DNA of 64,000 nucleotides, taken from NCBI RefSeq assembly GCF_902167145.1, contig NC_050101.1, forward strand, positions 176,944,428-177,008,427, in the 5' to 3' direction. The notes under the pieces are model-generated. The model searched no databases. It had not been told where the DNA came from and saw only the letters and a program-made list of their open reading frames with translations. The first letter of the stretch is position 1. Each line of letters begins with the position of its first letter. Position numbers and translations under genes: made by a program. The stretch comes from Zea mays (taxonomy: Eukaryota > Streptophyta > Magnoliopsida > Poales > Poaceae). This document shows, in pieces, positions 22,160 to 34,352 of this stretch.

Positions 22160-23515
22160 TGAGAGCACCTAGAGGGGGGGGTGAATAGGTGATCCTGTAA
22201 AACTTGAAACTTAAGCCACAAAAACTTGGTTAAGCGTTAGCACAATAATTCCCAAGTGGCTAAAGAGGAGTCTCAACAAAACACAATAACCAACAAGAGA
22301 TCAATCACAGAGATGACACGATGGTTATCCCATGGTTCAGCCAAGACCAACGCTTGCCTACTCCACGTTGTGGCGTCCCAACGGACGAGGGTTGCAATCA
22401 ACCCCTCTCAAGCGGTCCAAAGACCCACTTGAATACCACGGTGTTTTGCTTGCTTTTCTTAATCCCGTACGCGAGGAATCTCCACAACTTGGAGCCTCTC
22501 GCCCTTACACTTGAAGTTCACAAAGAAGCACGGAGCAAGGGAGGGATTAGCAACGCACACAAGACTCAAAAATCAGAGTGTCAACACGCACACAAGTCGC
22601 AACAAGAGCTCGCAACACAACCCAATGAGATCACAACTCAACTAGAGCTCTATATGCTATCACAAAGAGATAAATGCGTGGAATTGATGTCTTGGTGCTT
22701 AGGAATGTTGTAAGAATGCTTGGTGTGCTCCTCCATGCGCCTAGGGGTCCCTTTTATAGCCCCAAGGCAGCTAGGAGCCGTTGAGAACATTCCTGGAAGG
22801 CAGATCTTGCCTTCTGTCGACTGGCGCACCGGACAGTCCGGTGCACCACCGGACACTGTCCGGTGCAGATCTCCTTCCTTATTTGGCGAAGCCGACCGTT
22901 GGAGTCTGAGAGCCATTGGCGCACCGGACACTGTCCGGTGCACACCGGACAGTCCGGTGCACCAATGTGACCGTTGGCTCAGCCACGCGTCACGCGTGGA
23001 ATCCTCGGCCGACCGTTGCCCCGGCCGACTGTTGACTCACCGGACAGTCCGGTGCACCACCGGACAGACCGGTGAATTTTAGCCGTACGCCGTTAATGGT
23101 TTCCCGAGAGCGACGAGTTCGCCTGTGAACGGCTCACCGGACAGTCCGGTGCACCACCGGACAGACCGGTGAATTTTAGCCGTACACCGCCGTCGAAGTC
23201 CCGAGAGCAGCCTGTTTGCCCGAGCCAGCCTGGCGCACCGGACACTGTCCGGTGCACCACCGGACAGTCCGGTGCACCCAGACCGAGCTGACTTCGGCTG
23301 AACATAGCCATCTCATTTCCAATTCAGTTTTTCCTGTTTCCAGCACTTAGACACAACACATTAGTCCATAAAACAATGTACTAAGTCTAGAAACATACCT
23401 TTTGACATGATTTGCTCTTTGTCCACCACTTTGCATAGATTAGCACAAAAGCACTTGTGTTGGCACTCAATCACCAAAATACTTAGAAATGGCCCAAGGG
23501 CACATTTCCCTTTCA
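22160..23515 (-). repeat. 3' LTR of Ji-type copy 2
   Basis: 1356 bp, ending TTTCA on the plus strand next to a polypurine tract (CTCCCCC at 23519-23525). Near-palindromic CACCGGACAGTCCGGTG units lie between about 22826 and 23278. Confidence 0.9.
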
Positions 23516-24306
23516 ATCTCCCCCTTTTTGGTGATTTATGCCAACACAACATAAAGCAACTAGAACAAGTGCAATATCAAAGCAAATGAACACTCAAAAT
23601 TGTTTTGATTCAAATTTGACATATATGGATCACTCTTTGCCACCACTTGGTTTGTTTTTGTAAATCAACCTCAAATTCCTATCTCTAAGTCAAACACACT
23701 TGTAGAGACATAAAGAGAGTTGTTTCAATAGAAATTGATCACAGATTTCAAAAACTCCCCCTTTTTCCCATAATCAACACTTCTCCCCCCCAAGTGGCCA
23801 ACTTTTGACAAAAGAGACAATAAGAGAGTTTTGACAAACCAAAAGCTCTAATCTACTATTTTCAAAATTTCTCAAGTGGTAGCTGATCCATTTATTGCTT
23901 TGGCCTTTATTTTCTCCCCCTTTGGCATCAAGCACCAAAACGGGATCAATCTTGGCCCTTAAACCCCATTGCCTCACCAAAATCTTCAAATAAGAACACA
24001 AGGGCAATAAGAGTACATGAGATGAACTTGGAATAAGTTACCCTCTCATCGGAGTGCAGTGGAAGTCTTTCATGGTCCAAGTCCACCTTTTCCCTTTCAA
24101 ACCTCCATTAAGACTAAAACAAGCAAACTCAAGCATATGGTTAGTCTCAAAGGGTCAAGTTGTAACACAACTCCCCCTAAATATGTGCATCACTTGCACA
24201 AGGACTTGTGAGGTCCGGGAAGTGATTGTACAACTTGAGCACCACACGTAAGCAACAATATGCAAAAGGAACATGATCAAAGGCATAAAGACATGTATGC
24301 TATAAA
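23516..24306 (-). other. Noncoding tract of Ji-type copy 2
   Basis: Collinear with 7908-8697 in copy 1. It again contains repeated CTCCCCC motifs (PPT-like on the minus strand) and no supported protein. Confidence 0.7.
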
Positions 24307-26570
24307 TCAATCCAAGTTCCGCGAATCTAGGACATTGAGCTCACTACGCAGCCTGCAAAAGGTCTTCTCATCTAAAGGCTTAGTGAAGATATCGGCTAAC
24401 TGGTTCTCGGTGCTAACATGAAACACTTCGATATCTCCCTTTTGCTGGTGGTCTCTCAAAAAGTGATGCCGGATGTCAATGTGCTTTGTGCGGCTGTGCT
24501 CAACAGGATTTTTCGCTATTCGGATAGCACTCTCATTATCACATAGGAGTGGGACTTTGTTCAGATTGTAGCCAAAGTCCCGGAGGGTTTGCCTCATCCA
24601 AAGTAGTTGCGTGCAACACTGTCCTGCGGCAACATACTCGGCCTCAGCGGTGGATAGGGCAATAGAGGTTTGTTTCTTAGAGTTCCACGACACCAGGGAC
24701 CTTCCTAAGAATTAGCACGTCCCCGATGTACTCTTCCTATCGACCTTACATCCAGCATAGTCGGAATCTGAATATCCAATCAAGTCAAAGTTAGACCCCT
24801 TTGGATACCAGATCCCAAAGCAAGGCGTAGCGACTAAATATCTCAAAATTCGCTTCACGGCCACTAAGTGACACTCCCTTGGATCGGATTGAAATCTAGC
24901 ACACATACATACGCTAAGCATAATATCAGGTCTACTAGCACACAAATAAAGCAAAGAACCTATCATGGACCAGTATGCTTTTTGATCAACGGACTTACCT
25001 CCTTTGTTGAGGTCGGTGTGTCCGTCGGTTCCCATCGGAGTCTTTGCGGGCTTGGCGTCCTTCATCCCAAACCGCTTCAGCAAGTCTTGCGTGTACTTCG
25101 TTTGGGAGATGAAGGTGCCGTCCTTGAGTTGCTTCACTTGGAACCCAAGGAAGTAGTTCAACTCGCCCATCATCGACATCTCGAATTTCTGTGTCATCAC
25201 CCTGCTAAACTCTTCACAAGACTTTTGGTTAGTAGAACCAAATATTATGTCATCGACATAAATTTGGCACACAAAAAGATCACCATCGCAAGTCTTAGTA
25301 AAAAGAGTTGGATCGACTTTCCCAACCTTGAAAGCATTAGCAATTAAAAAGTCTCTAAGGCATTCATACCATGCTCTTGGGGCTTGCTTAAGTCCATAGA
25401 GCGCCTTAGAGAGCTTACACACGTGGTCGGGGTACCGTTCATCCTCGAAGCCAGGGGGTTGCTCCACGTACACCTCCTCCTTGATCGGCCCGTTGAGGAA
25501 AGCGCTCTTCACATCCATTTGGTACAACCTGAAAGAATGTTGAGCGGCATATGCTAGCAAAATACGAATTGATTCTAGCCTAGCCACAGGAGCAAACCTC
25601 TCCTCAAAGTCCAAACCTGCGACTTGGGCATAACCTTTTGCCACAAGTCGAGCCTTGTTCCTCGTCACCACCCCGTGCTCGTCCTGTTTGTTGCGGAACA
25701 CCCACTTGGTTCCCACAACATTTTGCTTGGGACGAGGCACCAGTGTCCAAACTTCATTGCGCTTGAAGTTGTTGAGTTCCTCAAAAATTAACTAATCTTG
25801 AACGAGTAGTTACTCCCTTGCTAATATCACCCAAAATTTGGTCGACGGGATGATTCCTTTGAATCGTCGCTCGAACTTGAGTTGGAGGTGCCTGAGGTGC
25901 TTCTTCCTCTTCAACTTAGATAGGCGATGGGTCCGAAGAGGTCCATATGAAGCATCTCCAAGGGTCTTGATGTGGTCATCACATTTTTGGAGTGATGAGA
26001 GCCTCCCACCTGTTTCCCTGCTTGACAAGCTGCACAAAGTCTATCTTTTTCGAAATGTACATTAGTTAGACCTATCACGTGTTCTCCCTTTAGAAGCTTG
26101 TGGAGGTTCTTCATCCCCACATGTGCTAAGCGACGATGCCACAACCAGCCCATACAAGTCTTAGCCATTAAGCATGCATCTAGACCGGCCTCTTCTTTTG
26201 CAAAATCAACCAAATAAAGTTTGTCGTCTAATACACCCTTAAAAGCTAGTGAACCATCACATCTTCTAAAGACAGACACATCTACATTTGTGAATAGACA
26301 ATTATATCCCATATTGCATAATTGACTAACAGATAACAGATTATATCCAAGCGACTCAACTAAAAACACATTAGAAATAGAGTGCTCGGATGAAATAGCA
26401 ATTTTACCTAACCCTTTTACCTTGCCTTGGTTCCCATCACCGAATATTATTGAATCTTGGGGATCCTTGTTCTTGACGTAGGAAGAGAACATCCTCTTCT
26501 CTACCGTCATGTGGTTTGTGCATCCGCTGTCGATAATCCAGCTTGAGCCCCCGGATGCATAAACCTGCAA
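24307..26570 (-). pseudogene. Sirevirus pol of Ji-type copy 2, integrase core deleted
   Basis: The protease (DSGCTNHMT) and HHCC pre-integrase domain are present (26570-25911). The sequence then jumps from [10 protein letters not shown] to the region before RT. Relative to copy 1 about 860 bp are missing, removing the integrase DDE core. A further gap of about 100 bp lies near 25782. RT (YVDDIIFGS) is present, a stop codon (TAA at about 24716-24714) interrupts the RNase H approach where copy 1 has Gln, and RNase H ends at 24307. The product could not integrate DNA on its own. Confidence 0.9.
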
Positions 26571-26577
26571 GGCAAAT

Positions 26578-28918
26578 TCAGGCTTGGGTCTTAGGTACCC
26601 AACTCTTGTTGGGTCCTACAAGGTTAGTCACAATAGTCTTAGGGACCCAAATGCAAGTTTTGTCACCCTTACATTTGGCCCCTAACTTCCTAGCCATTAC
26701 CTTCTTACCCTTTCTACAAATGGCAAATGAAGCATTGCAAGCATGATATATTGTAGAAGGTTCATAAACTTTCCTAGGAACATTAACAACATTCTTTCTA
26801 GGCACACGATGAATAAAATTTCTCCTAGACATATTTCTACCATGCATGTAGGAAGAACTAGAAGCAAACATGGTATGAGAATCAAAAGCATCATACGCAT
26901 TACAACTCCTATAAGTATTTCTAGATTGTCTCCTATCATGGTACATAAAAGCATGGTTCTTTTGCACACTACTAGCCATAGGGGCTTTCCCTTTCTCCTT
27001 GGCGGAGATGGGAGCCTTATGGCTTGTCAAGTTCTTGGCTTCCCTCTTGAAGCCAAGACCATCCTTAATAGAGGGGTGTCTACCACTAGTGTAGGCATCC
27101 CTTGCAAATTTTAGTTTATCAAAATCATTTTTGCTAGTCTTAAGTTGAGCATTAAGACTAGCCAATTCATCATTCAATTTGGAAATTGAAACTAAGTGAT
27201 CACTACAAGCATCAACATCGAAAACTTTACATCTCTTACAGATAGTAACATGCTCTACACAAGAGTTAGATTTACTAGCTACTTCTAATTTAGCATTTAA
27301 ATCATCATTAACACTTTTTAAAGTAGCAATGGTTTCATGACAAGTAGATAGTTCATAAGAAAGCATTTCATTTCTTTTAACTTCTAAAGCATAGGATTTT
27401 TGTGCCTCTACAAATTTATCATGTTCTTCATACAACAAATCCTCTTGCTTTTCTAAAAGCCTATCCTTTTCATTCAAGGCATCGATCAATTCTTTGATTT
27501 TATCAATTTTTATTTCTATCCAATCCCTTGAACAAGCTAGAGTAATCTATTTCCTCATCGCTAGAATCATCATCACTTGAAGAAGCATAGGTGATATCCC
27601 GAGTACATACCTTCTTCTCCTTCGCCATGAGGCATGTGTGATGCTCGTTGGGGAAGAGGGATGACTTGTTGAAGGCAGTGGCGGCGAGTCCTTCATTGTC
27701 GGAGTCGGAGGAGGAGCAATCCGAATCCCACTCCTTTCCGATATGTGCTTCGCCCTTGGCCTTCTTGTAATTCTTCTTTTTCTCCCTATTGTTTCCCTTT
27801 TCCTGGTCACTATCATTATCGGGACAGTTAGCAATAAAATAACCAAGCTTACCGCATTTGAAGCATGAGCGCTTCCCCTTTGTTTTGGTCTTGCTTGGCT
27901 GTCCCTTGCGACCCTTAAGCGTCGTCTTGAAGCGCTTGATGATGAGGGCCATCTCTTCATCATTGAGCCCTGCCGCCTCAACTTGCGCCACCATGCTAGG
28001 TAACGCCTCCTTGCTTCTCGTTGCCTTGAGAGCAATGGGTTGAGGCTCATTGAGTGGACCATTCAGTGCGTCGTCCACATACCTCGCCTCCTTGATCATC
28101 ATTCGCCCGCTTACGAATTTTCCAAGGACTTCTTCGGGCGACATTTTGGTGTACCTGGGATTCTCACGAATATTATTCACCAAATGAGGATCAAGAACGG
28201 TAAATGACCTTAGCATTAGTCGGACGACGTCGTGGTCCGTCCATCGCGTGCTTCCATAGCTCCTTATTTTGTTGATAAGGGTCTTGAGCCGGTTGTATGT
28301 TTGGGTTGGCTCCTCGCCCCTTATCATCGCAAATCTTCCGAGCTCGCCTTCTACCAGATCCATCTTGGTGAGCAAGGTGACGTCATTCCCCTCATGAGAG
28401 ATCTTGAGGGTGTCCCAGATTTGCTTGGCATTGTCCAAGCCGCTCACCTTATGGTACTCGTCCCTGCACAAGGAGGCTAACAACACAGTAGTAGCTTGTG
28501 CATTTCTATGAATTTGTTCATTAATAAAAATGGGACTATCCGAGCTATCAAACTTCATTCCATTCTCAACAATCTCCCATATGCTTGGATGGAGAGAGAA
28601 TAGGTGACTACGCATTTTGTGGCTCCAAAATCTGTAGTCCTCCCCATCAAAGTGTGGAGGCTTGCCGAGAGGAATGGAGAGCAAATGTGAATTTGAACTT
28701 TGAGGAATACGCGAATAATCGAAAGAAAAGTTTGAGTTAACCGTCTTTCGTTTGTCGTAGTCGTTGTCGTCGTTGTCCTTATGGGAAGAAGTGGACTCAT
28801 CACTGTCGTCATAGTAGACGATCTCCTTGATGCGCCTTGTCTTCTTCTTCTTCCCATCGTTGACGAAGGACTCCTTCTCTTTATCGTTGATCACGATACC
28901 CTTCCCCTTAGGATCCAT
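26578..28918 (-). pseudogene. Sirevirus gag of Ji-type copy 2, frameshifted
   Basis: It starts [16 protein letters not shown] at 28918. A gap of about 60 bp removes residues present in copy 1 just after KESFVN. The zinc knuckle reads [14 protein letters not shown], so the His zinc ligand is Tyr. An extra T in a T-run near 27507-27512 shifts the frame and ends the first part at 27503 (471 codons). The coiled-coil-like half continues in the next frame from 27489 to 26578 and ends WVPKTQA. Nonfunctional as read. Confidence 0.9.
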
Positions 28919-28967
28919 CTCTTCGGGCGGTTAGTCCCTTTGAGAAGACAACGGCTCCGATACCAAT

Positions 28968-30302
28968 TGAGAGCACCTAGAGGGGGGATGAATAGGTGAT
29001 CCTGTAAAACTTGAAACTTAAGCCACAAAAACTTGGTCAAGCGTTAGCACAATAATTCCCAAGTGGCTAAAGAGGAGTCTCAACAAAACACAATAACCAA
29101 CAAGAGATCAATCACAGAGATGGCACGGTGGTTATCCCGTGGTTCGGCCAAGACCAACGCTTGCCTACTCCACGTTGTGGCGTCCCAACGGACGAGGGTT
29201 GCAATCAACCCCTCTCAAGTGGTCCAAAGACCCACTTGAATACCACAGTGTTTTGCTTGCTTTTCTTAATCCCGTTCGCGAGGAATCTCCACAACTTGGA
29301 GCCTCTCGCCCTTACACTTGAAGTTCACAAAGAAGCACGGAGCAAGGGAGGGATTAGCAACGCACACAAGACTCAAAAATCAGAGTGTCAACACGCACAC
29401 AAGTCGCAACAAGAGCTCGCAACACAACCCAATGAGATCACAACTCAACTAGAGCTCTATATGCTATCACAAAGAGACAAATGCGTGGAATTGATGTCTT
29501 GGTGCTTAGGAATGTTGTAAGAATGCTTGGTGTGCTCCTCCATGCGCCTAGGGGTCCCTTTTATAGCCCCAAGGCAGCTAGGAGTCGTTGAGAACATTCC
29601 TGGAAGGCAGATCTTGCCTTCTGTCGACTGGCACACCGGACAGTCCGGTGCACCACCAGACACTGTCCGGTGCAGATCTCCTTCCTTATTTGGTGAAGCC
29701 GACCGTTGGAGTCTGAGAGCCGTTGGCGCACCGGACACTGTCCGGTGCACACCAGACAGTCCGGTGCACCAATGTGACCGTTGGCTCAGCCACGCGTCAC
29801 GCGCGGAATCCTCGGCCGACCGTTGCCCCGACCGACTGTTGACTCACCGGACAGTCCGGTGCACCACCGGACAGACCAGTGAATTTTAGCCGTACGCCGT
29901 TAATGGTTTCCCGAGAGCGACGAGTTCGCCTGTGAACGGCTCACCGGACAGTCCGGTGTACCACCGGACAGACCGGTGAATTTTAGCCGTACACCGCCGT
30001 CGAAGTCCCGAGAGCAGCCTGTTTGCCCGAGCCAGCCTGGCGCACAGGACACTGTCCGGTGCACCCAGACCGAGCTGACTTCGGCTGAACATAGCCATCT
30101 CATTTCCAATTCAGTTTTTCCTGTTTCCAGCACTTAGACACAACACATTAGTCCATAAAACAATGTACTAAGTCTAGAAACATACCTTTTGACATGATTT
30201 GCTCTTTGTCCACCACTTTGCATAGATTAGCACAAAAGCACTTGTGTTGGCACTCAATCACCAAAATACTTAGAAATGGCCCAAGGGCACATTTCCCTTT
30301 CA
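28968..30302 (-). repeat. 5' LTR of Ji-type copy 2
   Basis: 1335 bp, shorter than its partner chiefly because one palindrome unit is missing near 30050. The CACCGGAC-type units are partly decayed (CACACCAGACAG and similar, G-to-A changes). Confidence 0.9.
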
Positions 30303-31215
30303 GGTGGAGATATTGCAGGTACGGGGTCTGCCAGTTTCGACTAGGCGTGACCCCGCTTCGCTCTTCCTCGACGCGCAGTGCCTCATCTTCGGGGGCCAAG
30401 GTTGCCTCGGGCTGAGCCGAGGGTGTCTCGGGCAGAGCCGAGGGTGCCTCGGGCCGAGCCGAGGGTGCCTCGGGCTGGGCCGAGGCCTTCTCGGGCTCGG
30501 GCGTGTCGTCGGTCTTGACAGAGGGTTGGTGCAGGTCTCGGGAGAAGACGTCCGGGGGAACCGTTGTTCGCCCCGAGGCTATCTTAGCCAGCTCATTCGC
30601 AGTCTCGTTGTAGCGTCGGGCGATGTGGTTGAGCTCGAGCCCGTAGAACTTGTCTTCCAGGCGCCGAACCTCATCGCAGTAGGCTTCCATCTTCGGGTCG
30701 CGGCAGTGAGAGTTCTTCATGACTTGGTCGATGACGAGCTGCGAGTCACCGCGAGCGTCGAGGCGTCGGACCCCTAGCTCGATGGCGATGCGCAACCCAT
30801 TGACCAGAGCCTTGTACTTGGCCACATTGTTGGACGCTGGGAAGTGGAGGCGTAGCACGTAGCGTAGGTGCTTTCCGAGGGGGGAGATGAAGAGCAGGCC
30901 TGCGCCTGCCCCTGTCTTCATCAGCGACCCGTCGAAAAACATGGTCTAGAGTTCCGGTTGGATCGGAACTGTCGGGAGCTGGGTGTCGGCCCATTCAGCC
31001 ACAAAGTCCGCCAAGACCTGGGACTTGATGGCCTTCCGAGGGGCGAACGAGATCGTCTCGCCCATGATTTCCACCGCCCACTTTGTGATTCTACCCGAGG
31101 CCTCTTGGCACTAGATGATCTCCCCCATGGGGAAGGATGACACCACAGTCATCGGATGAGACTCGAAGTAGTGTCGCAACTTCCGCCGCGTAAGGATTAC
31201 GGCGTACAGCAGCTT
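30303..31215 (-). pseudogene. TAT-element second (archaeal-type) RNase H
   Basis: The frame MFFDGSLMKTGAGAGLLF at 30942 downward shows an archaeal-type RNase H: FDGS with its catalytic Asp, then KYKALVNGLRIA, DSQLVIDQV, and a C-terminal HIARRYNETANELAK. A second RNase H after the canonical one is a defining feature of the TAT lineage. Upstream in the same frame are TAG codons at 31113-31111 and 30948-30946. After the RNase H comes a Pro/Glu/Ala-rich linker with near-repeats of the form SAQPEAP, cut by Ji-type copy 2 at 30302. Confidence 0.85.
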
Positions 31216-32376
31216 CTAAATTTGTGGGTAGCGGTTCTTGGTCTCGGACAGTACCTCACTGATGAAGTAGACTGGCCTCTGGACGGGCAATGCATGCCCT
31301 TCTTCTTGTCTCTCAACCACGATCGCGGCGCTAACCACCTGAGTGGTAGCGGCGACGTAGATCAAGAGGGCTTCTCCGGCGGCGGGAGGCACCAAGATGG
31401 GCGCGTTCGTGAGGAGCGCCTTCAGGTTCTCGAGGGCTTCCTCGGCCTCAGGGGTCCAAGTGAAGCACTCGGCCTTCCTTAAGAGGCGGTACAGAGGCAG
31501 GCCTCTTTCGCCGAGGCGTGAGATGAAACGGCTCAGAGCCACAAGGCATCCCGTGACCCTCTATACGCCTTTCAAGTCCTTGATGGGCCCCATGTTGGTG
31601 ATGGCCGCGATTTTTGCCGGGTTGGCCTCGATGCCCCGCTCGGAGACGATGAACCCCAAGAGCATGCCTCGGGGGACCTCGAAAACGCACTTCTCGGGAT
31701 TGAGCTTTACGCCTTTCGCCTTGAGACATCGGAATGTCACTTCAAGGTCAGAAAGGAGGTCGGAGGCTTTCCTCGTCTTGACTACGATGTCATCGACGTA
31801 GGCCTTGACCGTTCGACCAATATGTTCGCCGAACACGTGGTTCATGCACCTTTGGTATGTCGCACCCGCATTCCTCAAACCGAACGACATGGTAACATAG
31901 CAGTACATGCCGAAGGGTGTGATGAAAGAAGTCGCGAGCTGGTCGGACTCTTTCATCCTGATTTGGTGATACCCTGAGTAGGCATCAAGGAAAGACAGGG
32001 TTTTGCACCCAGCAGTGGAATCCACGATTTGATCGATGCGAGGCAGAGGGTAGGGAACTTTCGGACATGCTTTGTTTAGACCAGTGTAGTCTACACACAT
32101 CCGCCATTTCCCTCCTTTCTTTCTCACAAGCACAGGGTTGGCAAGCCATTCGGGATGGAATACCTCTTTGATGAACCCTGCTGCCATTAGCTTGTGGATC
32201 TCCTCGCCTATGGCTCTGCGCTTTTCTTCGTCGAATCGGCGCAGAGGCTGCTTCACAGGTTGGGCTCCAGCTCGGATATCCAGCGAGTGCTCGGCGACAT
32301 CCCTCGGTATGCCGGGCATGTCCGAGGGACTCCACGCGAAAACGTCGGCGTTCGCGCGGAGAAAGTCGACGAGCAC
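31216..32376 (-). pseudogene. TAT-element reverse transcriptase and first RNase H
   Basis: The RT shows the expected order of motifs: EEIHKLMAAGFIKEV, then NPVLVRKKGGKWRMCVDY, DAYSGYHQI, MSFGLRNAGATYQR and the catalytic AYVDDIVVK. The RT frame ends at TAG (31563-31561) after LKGV and reopens as ALSRFISRLGERG, leading into a gypsy-type RNase H / tether region (FTWTPEAEEAL, then RPVYFISEVL) that stops at TAG (31218-31216). All segments are in one frame, so the breaks are point nonsense changes. Confidence 0.9.
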
Positions 32377-32382
32377 TGCTTC

Positions 32383-34283
32383 CTATTTGGGGTCGAGCTC
32401 GGAGCCGATCCGGATCTGCTTGGAGGCGTCGTTGCTGGGGTCGAGAGGGACGGACTTAACCGTCTCCGCCGGCTCGAAGTTGCCGGCACGACGCTTCACG
32501 TCTGGCGCCTCCTTAGAGAGGCTTTCCAGGTCGGCGATGAGGGCCTCGGATTCGGCGAGGGCCTCGGTGTACTCCACGCACTCCACGTCGCATTCATATG
32601 TGTGTCGATACGTGGGGCCGACGGTGATGACCCTGTTGGGGCCCGACATTTTGAGCTTGAGGTAGGTGTAGTGGGGACGGCCATGAACTTGGCGTAGCAT
32701 GGCCTCCCCAGCACTGCGTGGTAGGTTTCTTGAAACCCGACCACCTCGAACGTGAGGGTCTCCCTTCGGAAGTTGGAGGGTGTCCCAAAGCAGACGGGTA
32801 GATCAAGTTGTCCGAGGGGCTGGACGCGTTTCCTGGGGATGATCCCGTGAAAAGGCGCAGCGCCTGCCCGGACTGAGGACAAATCGATCCGCAGGAGCCT
32901 GAGGGTCTCGGCGTAGATGATGTTGAGGCTGCTGCCTCCGTCCATGAGGACCTGGGTGAGCCTGACGTTGCTGATGACGGGGTCGACAACGAGCGGGTAT
33001 TTCTCCGGGCTCGGCACGCGGTCGGGGTGATCGCCCTGGTCGAAGGTGATGGGCTTGTCGGACCAGTCTAGGTAGACCGGCGCCGCCACATTTACTGAGC
33101 AGACCTCCTGACGCTCTTGCTTGTGGTGCCGAGCCGAGGCATTCGCCACTGGCCCACCGTAGATCATGAAGCAGTCGCGGACCTCGGGGAACTCTCCTAC
33201 CTTGTGATCCTCCTTCTTATCGTCGTCGCGGGCCCTGCCACCTTCCGCAGGTGGCCCGGCCTTATGAAAGTGGCGCTGAAGCATGGTGCACTCCTCAAGG
33301 GTGTGCTTGACGGGCCCCTGATGATAGGGGCACGACTCCTTGAGCATCTTGTCGAAGAGATTGGCACCTCCGGGAGGTTTCCGAGGGTTCTTGTACTCGG
33401 CAGCGGCGACAAGGTCCGCGTCGGCGGCGTCGCGTTTCGCTTGCGACTTCTTCCTGCCTCTCTTCTTGGTGCCGCGCTGAGTTGATGCCTCGGGGACATC
33501 TTCCGGTGGGCGGCCCTGGGGCTGCTTATCCTTCCGGAAGATGGCCTCAACCACCTCCTGGCCAGAGGCGAACTTGGTGGCGATGTCCATCAGCTCGCTC
33601 GCCCTGGTGGGGGTCTTGCGACCCAGCTTGCTCACCAGGTCGCGGCAGGTGGTGCCGGCAAGGAACGCGCCGATGATATCCGAGTCGGTGACGTTGGGCA
33701 GCTCGGTGCGCTGCTTCGAGAATCGCCGGATGTAGTCCCGGAGAGACTCCCCCGGCTGCTGGCGGCAGCTTCGGAGATCCCAGGAGTTTCCAGGGCGCAC
33801 GTACGTGCCCCGGAAGTTGCCGGCGAAGGCTTGGACCAGGTCGTCCCAGTTGGAGATCTGCCCCAGAGGCAGATGCTCCAACCAGGCCCGAGCGGAGTCG
33901 GAGAGGAACAGGGGGAGGTTGCGGATGACGAGGTTGTCATCGTCCGTCCCACCCAGTTGGCAGGCCAGCCGATAGTCCGTGAGCCACAGTTCTGGTCTCG
34001 TCTCCCCCGAGTACTTTGTGATAGTAGTCGGGGTTCGGAACCGGGTCGGGAAAGGCGCCCGTCGTATGGCTCGGCTGAAAGCCTGCGGACCGGGTGGTTC
34101 GGGCGAGGGACTCCGATCCTCCCTGCTGTCGTAGCGTCCCCCACGTCTGGGGTGGTAGCCTCGGCGCACCCTCTCGTCGAGGTGGGTTCGACGGTTGCGG
34201 TGAAGGTGTCCGTTGCCGAGGCGATCCGGGGCCACAGGCGCTGTGTTGCGCGTGCGCCCGGTGTGGACCGAGGCTTCCCGCAT
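32383..34283 (-). pseudogene. TAT-element gag domain and protease
   Basis: From 34283 the frame covers a retrotransposon gag domain (RFRTPTTITKYSGE, then WLTDYRLACQLGGTDD, LPLGQISNWDDLVQAF), a short CPYHQGPVKHTLEEC metal-ligand-like segment, and an aspartic protease with the DGGSSLNIIYAETL active site and LGRPCYAKFMAV. One base is missing near 32672, so the true continuation (TYLKLKMSGPNRV) is in the next frame. That frame stops at TAG (32385-32383) and then continues into RT. The DGGS active site is the form I associate with plant TAT proteases. Confidence 0.9.
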
Positions 34284-34352
34284 GAATCGGGAAGTCGCGG
34301 CGCAATGTTCTGAGGGGTACCCCTGCCTTCAGGAGGTGGAGCTTTCAGCCCG

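Larger units (their letters stand above)
22160..30302 (-). mobile_element. Ji-type Sirevirus (Ty1/copia), copy 2, internally deleted
   Basis: An 8.1-kb copia element on the minus strand, inserted in the TAT pol between the second RNase H and integrase. Flanking pentamers are AGTGG (22155-22159) and GGTGG (30303-30307), which differ at one base. LTRs lie at 22160-23515 and 28968-30302 and differ by eye at about 20-25 sites, mostly transitions (near 1.6 percent). Compared with copy 1 it has lost about 860 bp of integrase core, about 100 bp before RT and about 60 bp of gag. It also has a gag frameshift and a pol nonsense codon. It is non-autonomous. Confidence 0.9.
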
